A DNA stretch of 64,000 nt from Paramecium pentaurelia (lineage: Eukaryota; Ciliophora; Oligohymenophorea; Peniculida; Parameciidae). Below the pieces are notes generated by a model that was not told where the DNA came from, searched no databases, and was given only the letters and a program-made list of their open reading frames with translations. The position numbers and the translations under genes are program-made. The DNA lies in contig CAJJDO010000063.1 in assembly GCA_905183005.1 (NCBI GenBank), positions 142,098 to 206,097 of the forward strand, in the 5' to 3' direction. Below are positions 63,001 through 64,000 of this stretch, piece after piece. The stretch's first letter is position 1. Every line of letters starts with the position of its first letter.

Positions 63001-64000
63001 GTGTCCTTCCAAAGTATCCCTTAATTTTTAAGCCTCTTATAATAATTATAAGGCTTCTTTATATTTTTTCAATTAGAAATTACAAACTCCATAATTGAAA
63101 ACAACTTCAAAGTTATTACTATCAATATCATAACCCTGACTCAATAACAAAGCTGCTTACTCATATTTTTTGGTTTCATATAAAGAAATTCCTTTACCCA
63201 ATAAAACTTATACATTTTTTGGTTAATGTTTCATTACTTAATCAAAACATTTATTTGCTTCATCATACTTCTTCATTCTTAATAATGTTGATGCCTTATT
63301 TAACATTGGGATTGTAAAACCTACCTATATTTAAAGAGCTGTGTCGAATTAAGTGATAGCATCTTGATATTATAATAGATGATAGTAACAAACACCCAAA
63401 TTATTATAAGCATCCTTATAATCTTATTTCAATTAAACTGCTTTCTAAAAGTATACAACTCCTTCTTTATATTTAGCATTCTAAATAAATAACAATCCTG
63501 CATCATTATAAGCCTTTGGATAGTTTGGTCTAATTTCTATAGCTTTTGTATAATTTTGTAATGACTCTTCAAAGATCTCAAGATTTCTCAAAGAATCTGC
63601 TTTCTTTTTGAAAACTTCTGCATATTTTTAATTATATTCTAATGCATTATCATAGGATTAGATTGATAATTTGTATTCTTTCAGTTTCCTATATGTATCT
63701 CCAAGAGCTTTATGAGCTTAGTAAAAGTCAGGCTATAAGGAATATTAAAGAAAACAGTTACTTTCAATGATATTGCTTATTTATATTAAATGACTGCTTC
63801 TTATAAATTGCCCATTTTCCTTACAGTATCACCCTTGTATTTCAAAGGATTTGAGAAGGATTGGCGATGCTTAAGAGCCTGATCCAAATAGTTCAAGGCT
63901 TTTTCATACTAGTATACTATGGCCAGACACACTTACTTGATTGAGGTTATACAATGCTATTCCCATACTACATAAGGCTTCAGGAAAGCTTGGCCTCAAA
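60098..64000 (-). CDS. Giant TPR-repeat protein, N-terminus outside window
   Basis: Nearly the whole 3.9 kb encodes tandem 34-residue tetratricopeptide repeats of the type A-x-x-N-K-G-x-x-L, then Y-x-E-A-I-x-x-Y-x-x-A-I-x-L-x-P-N; I estimate more than 30. The C-terminal repeats read C-A-E-A-Y-Y-N-K-G-C-A-L and E-S-N-K-N-Y-E-K-A-F, ending E-K-K-K at TGA 60098. A 26-nt intron near 60,305-60,330 is clear; others exist. The start codon is beyond position 64000. TPR superhelices scaffold protein assemblies; the repeats here are close to the idealised, O-GlcNAc-transferase-like consensus, but no catalytic domain is in view. Confidence 0.85.

Overview
This window reads as ciliate macronuclear DNA, most likely Paramecium. 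TAA and TAG are read as glutamine throughout and TGA is the only stop. Once translated that way, long proteins with recognisable domains appear, broken only by very short GT..AG introns of about 19-36 nt. Base composition is strongly A/T, intergenic gaps run from about 10 bp to about 1 kb, and genes lie on both strands with no operons. For many genes the intron lengths I read bring the coding length to an exact multiple of three from ATG to TGA, a useful internal check. No rRNA, tRNA, CRISPR array or intact transposon was seen.

Layout. 1-8.2 kb: a partial Gln/Asn-rich protein, a SHAQKYF-class Myb factor, a CFAP100-like ciliary protein, a kinesin and a small helix-turn-helix protein. 8.3-16.4 kb: one giant BEACH-WD40 protein. 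17-25 kb: an AXDND1-like axonemal protein with a C-terminal extension, a coiled-coil protein, a small one-helix membrane protein and a CFAP96-like protein. 25-31 kb: a coiled-coil protein, an EF-hand/C2/transmembrane protein, a TBC Rab-GAP-like protein, a MORN-repeat protein and a decayed Sfi1-like gene. 31.8-37.3 kb: a DNAI7/CASC1 homologue, a membrane protein whose start lies 8 bp away in the opposite direction, and a domesticated PiggyBac-like transposase. 37.3-38.3 kb: a gap containing a run of hairpins. 38.3-46 kb: SRP receptor beta, a TPPP/EF-like protein, a multi-RRM protein, a small protein, APC/C subunit CDC23 and a DUSP-type pseudophosphatase. 46.6-56.5 kb: a secreted protein, a Ser/Asn/Gln-rich protein, PACRGL, mitochondrial PheRS, a protein kinase and two low-complexity or coiled-coil proteins. 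56.5-64 kb: a triple-PH protein and a giant TPR protein cut by the window edge.

The clearest functional theme is cilia and microtubules: CFAP100, AXDND1, CFAP96, DNAI7, PACRGL and the kinesin, with Sfi1-like, TPPP-like and MORN candidates alongside. Membrane traffic is a second theme (BEACH, TBC, C2, SRP receptor, PH). The most notable item is the PiggyBac-derived gene at 35.5-37.3 kb. It has an intact C-terminal zinc ribbon but an apparently degenerate catalytic core, which recalls the PiggyMac-like cofactors of programmed DNA elimination.
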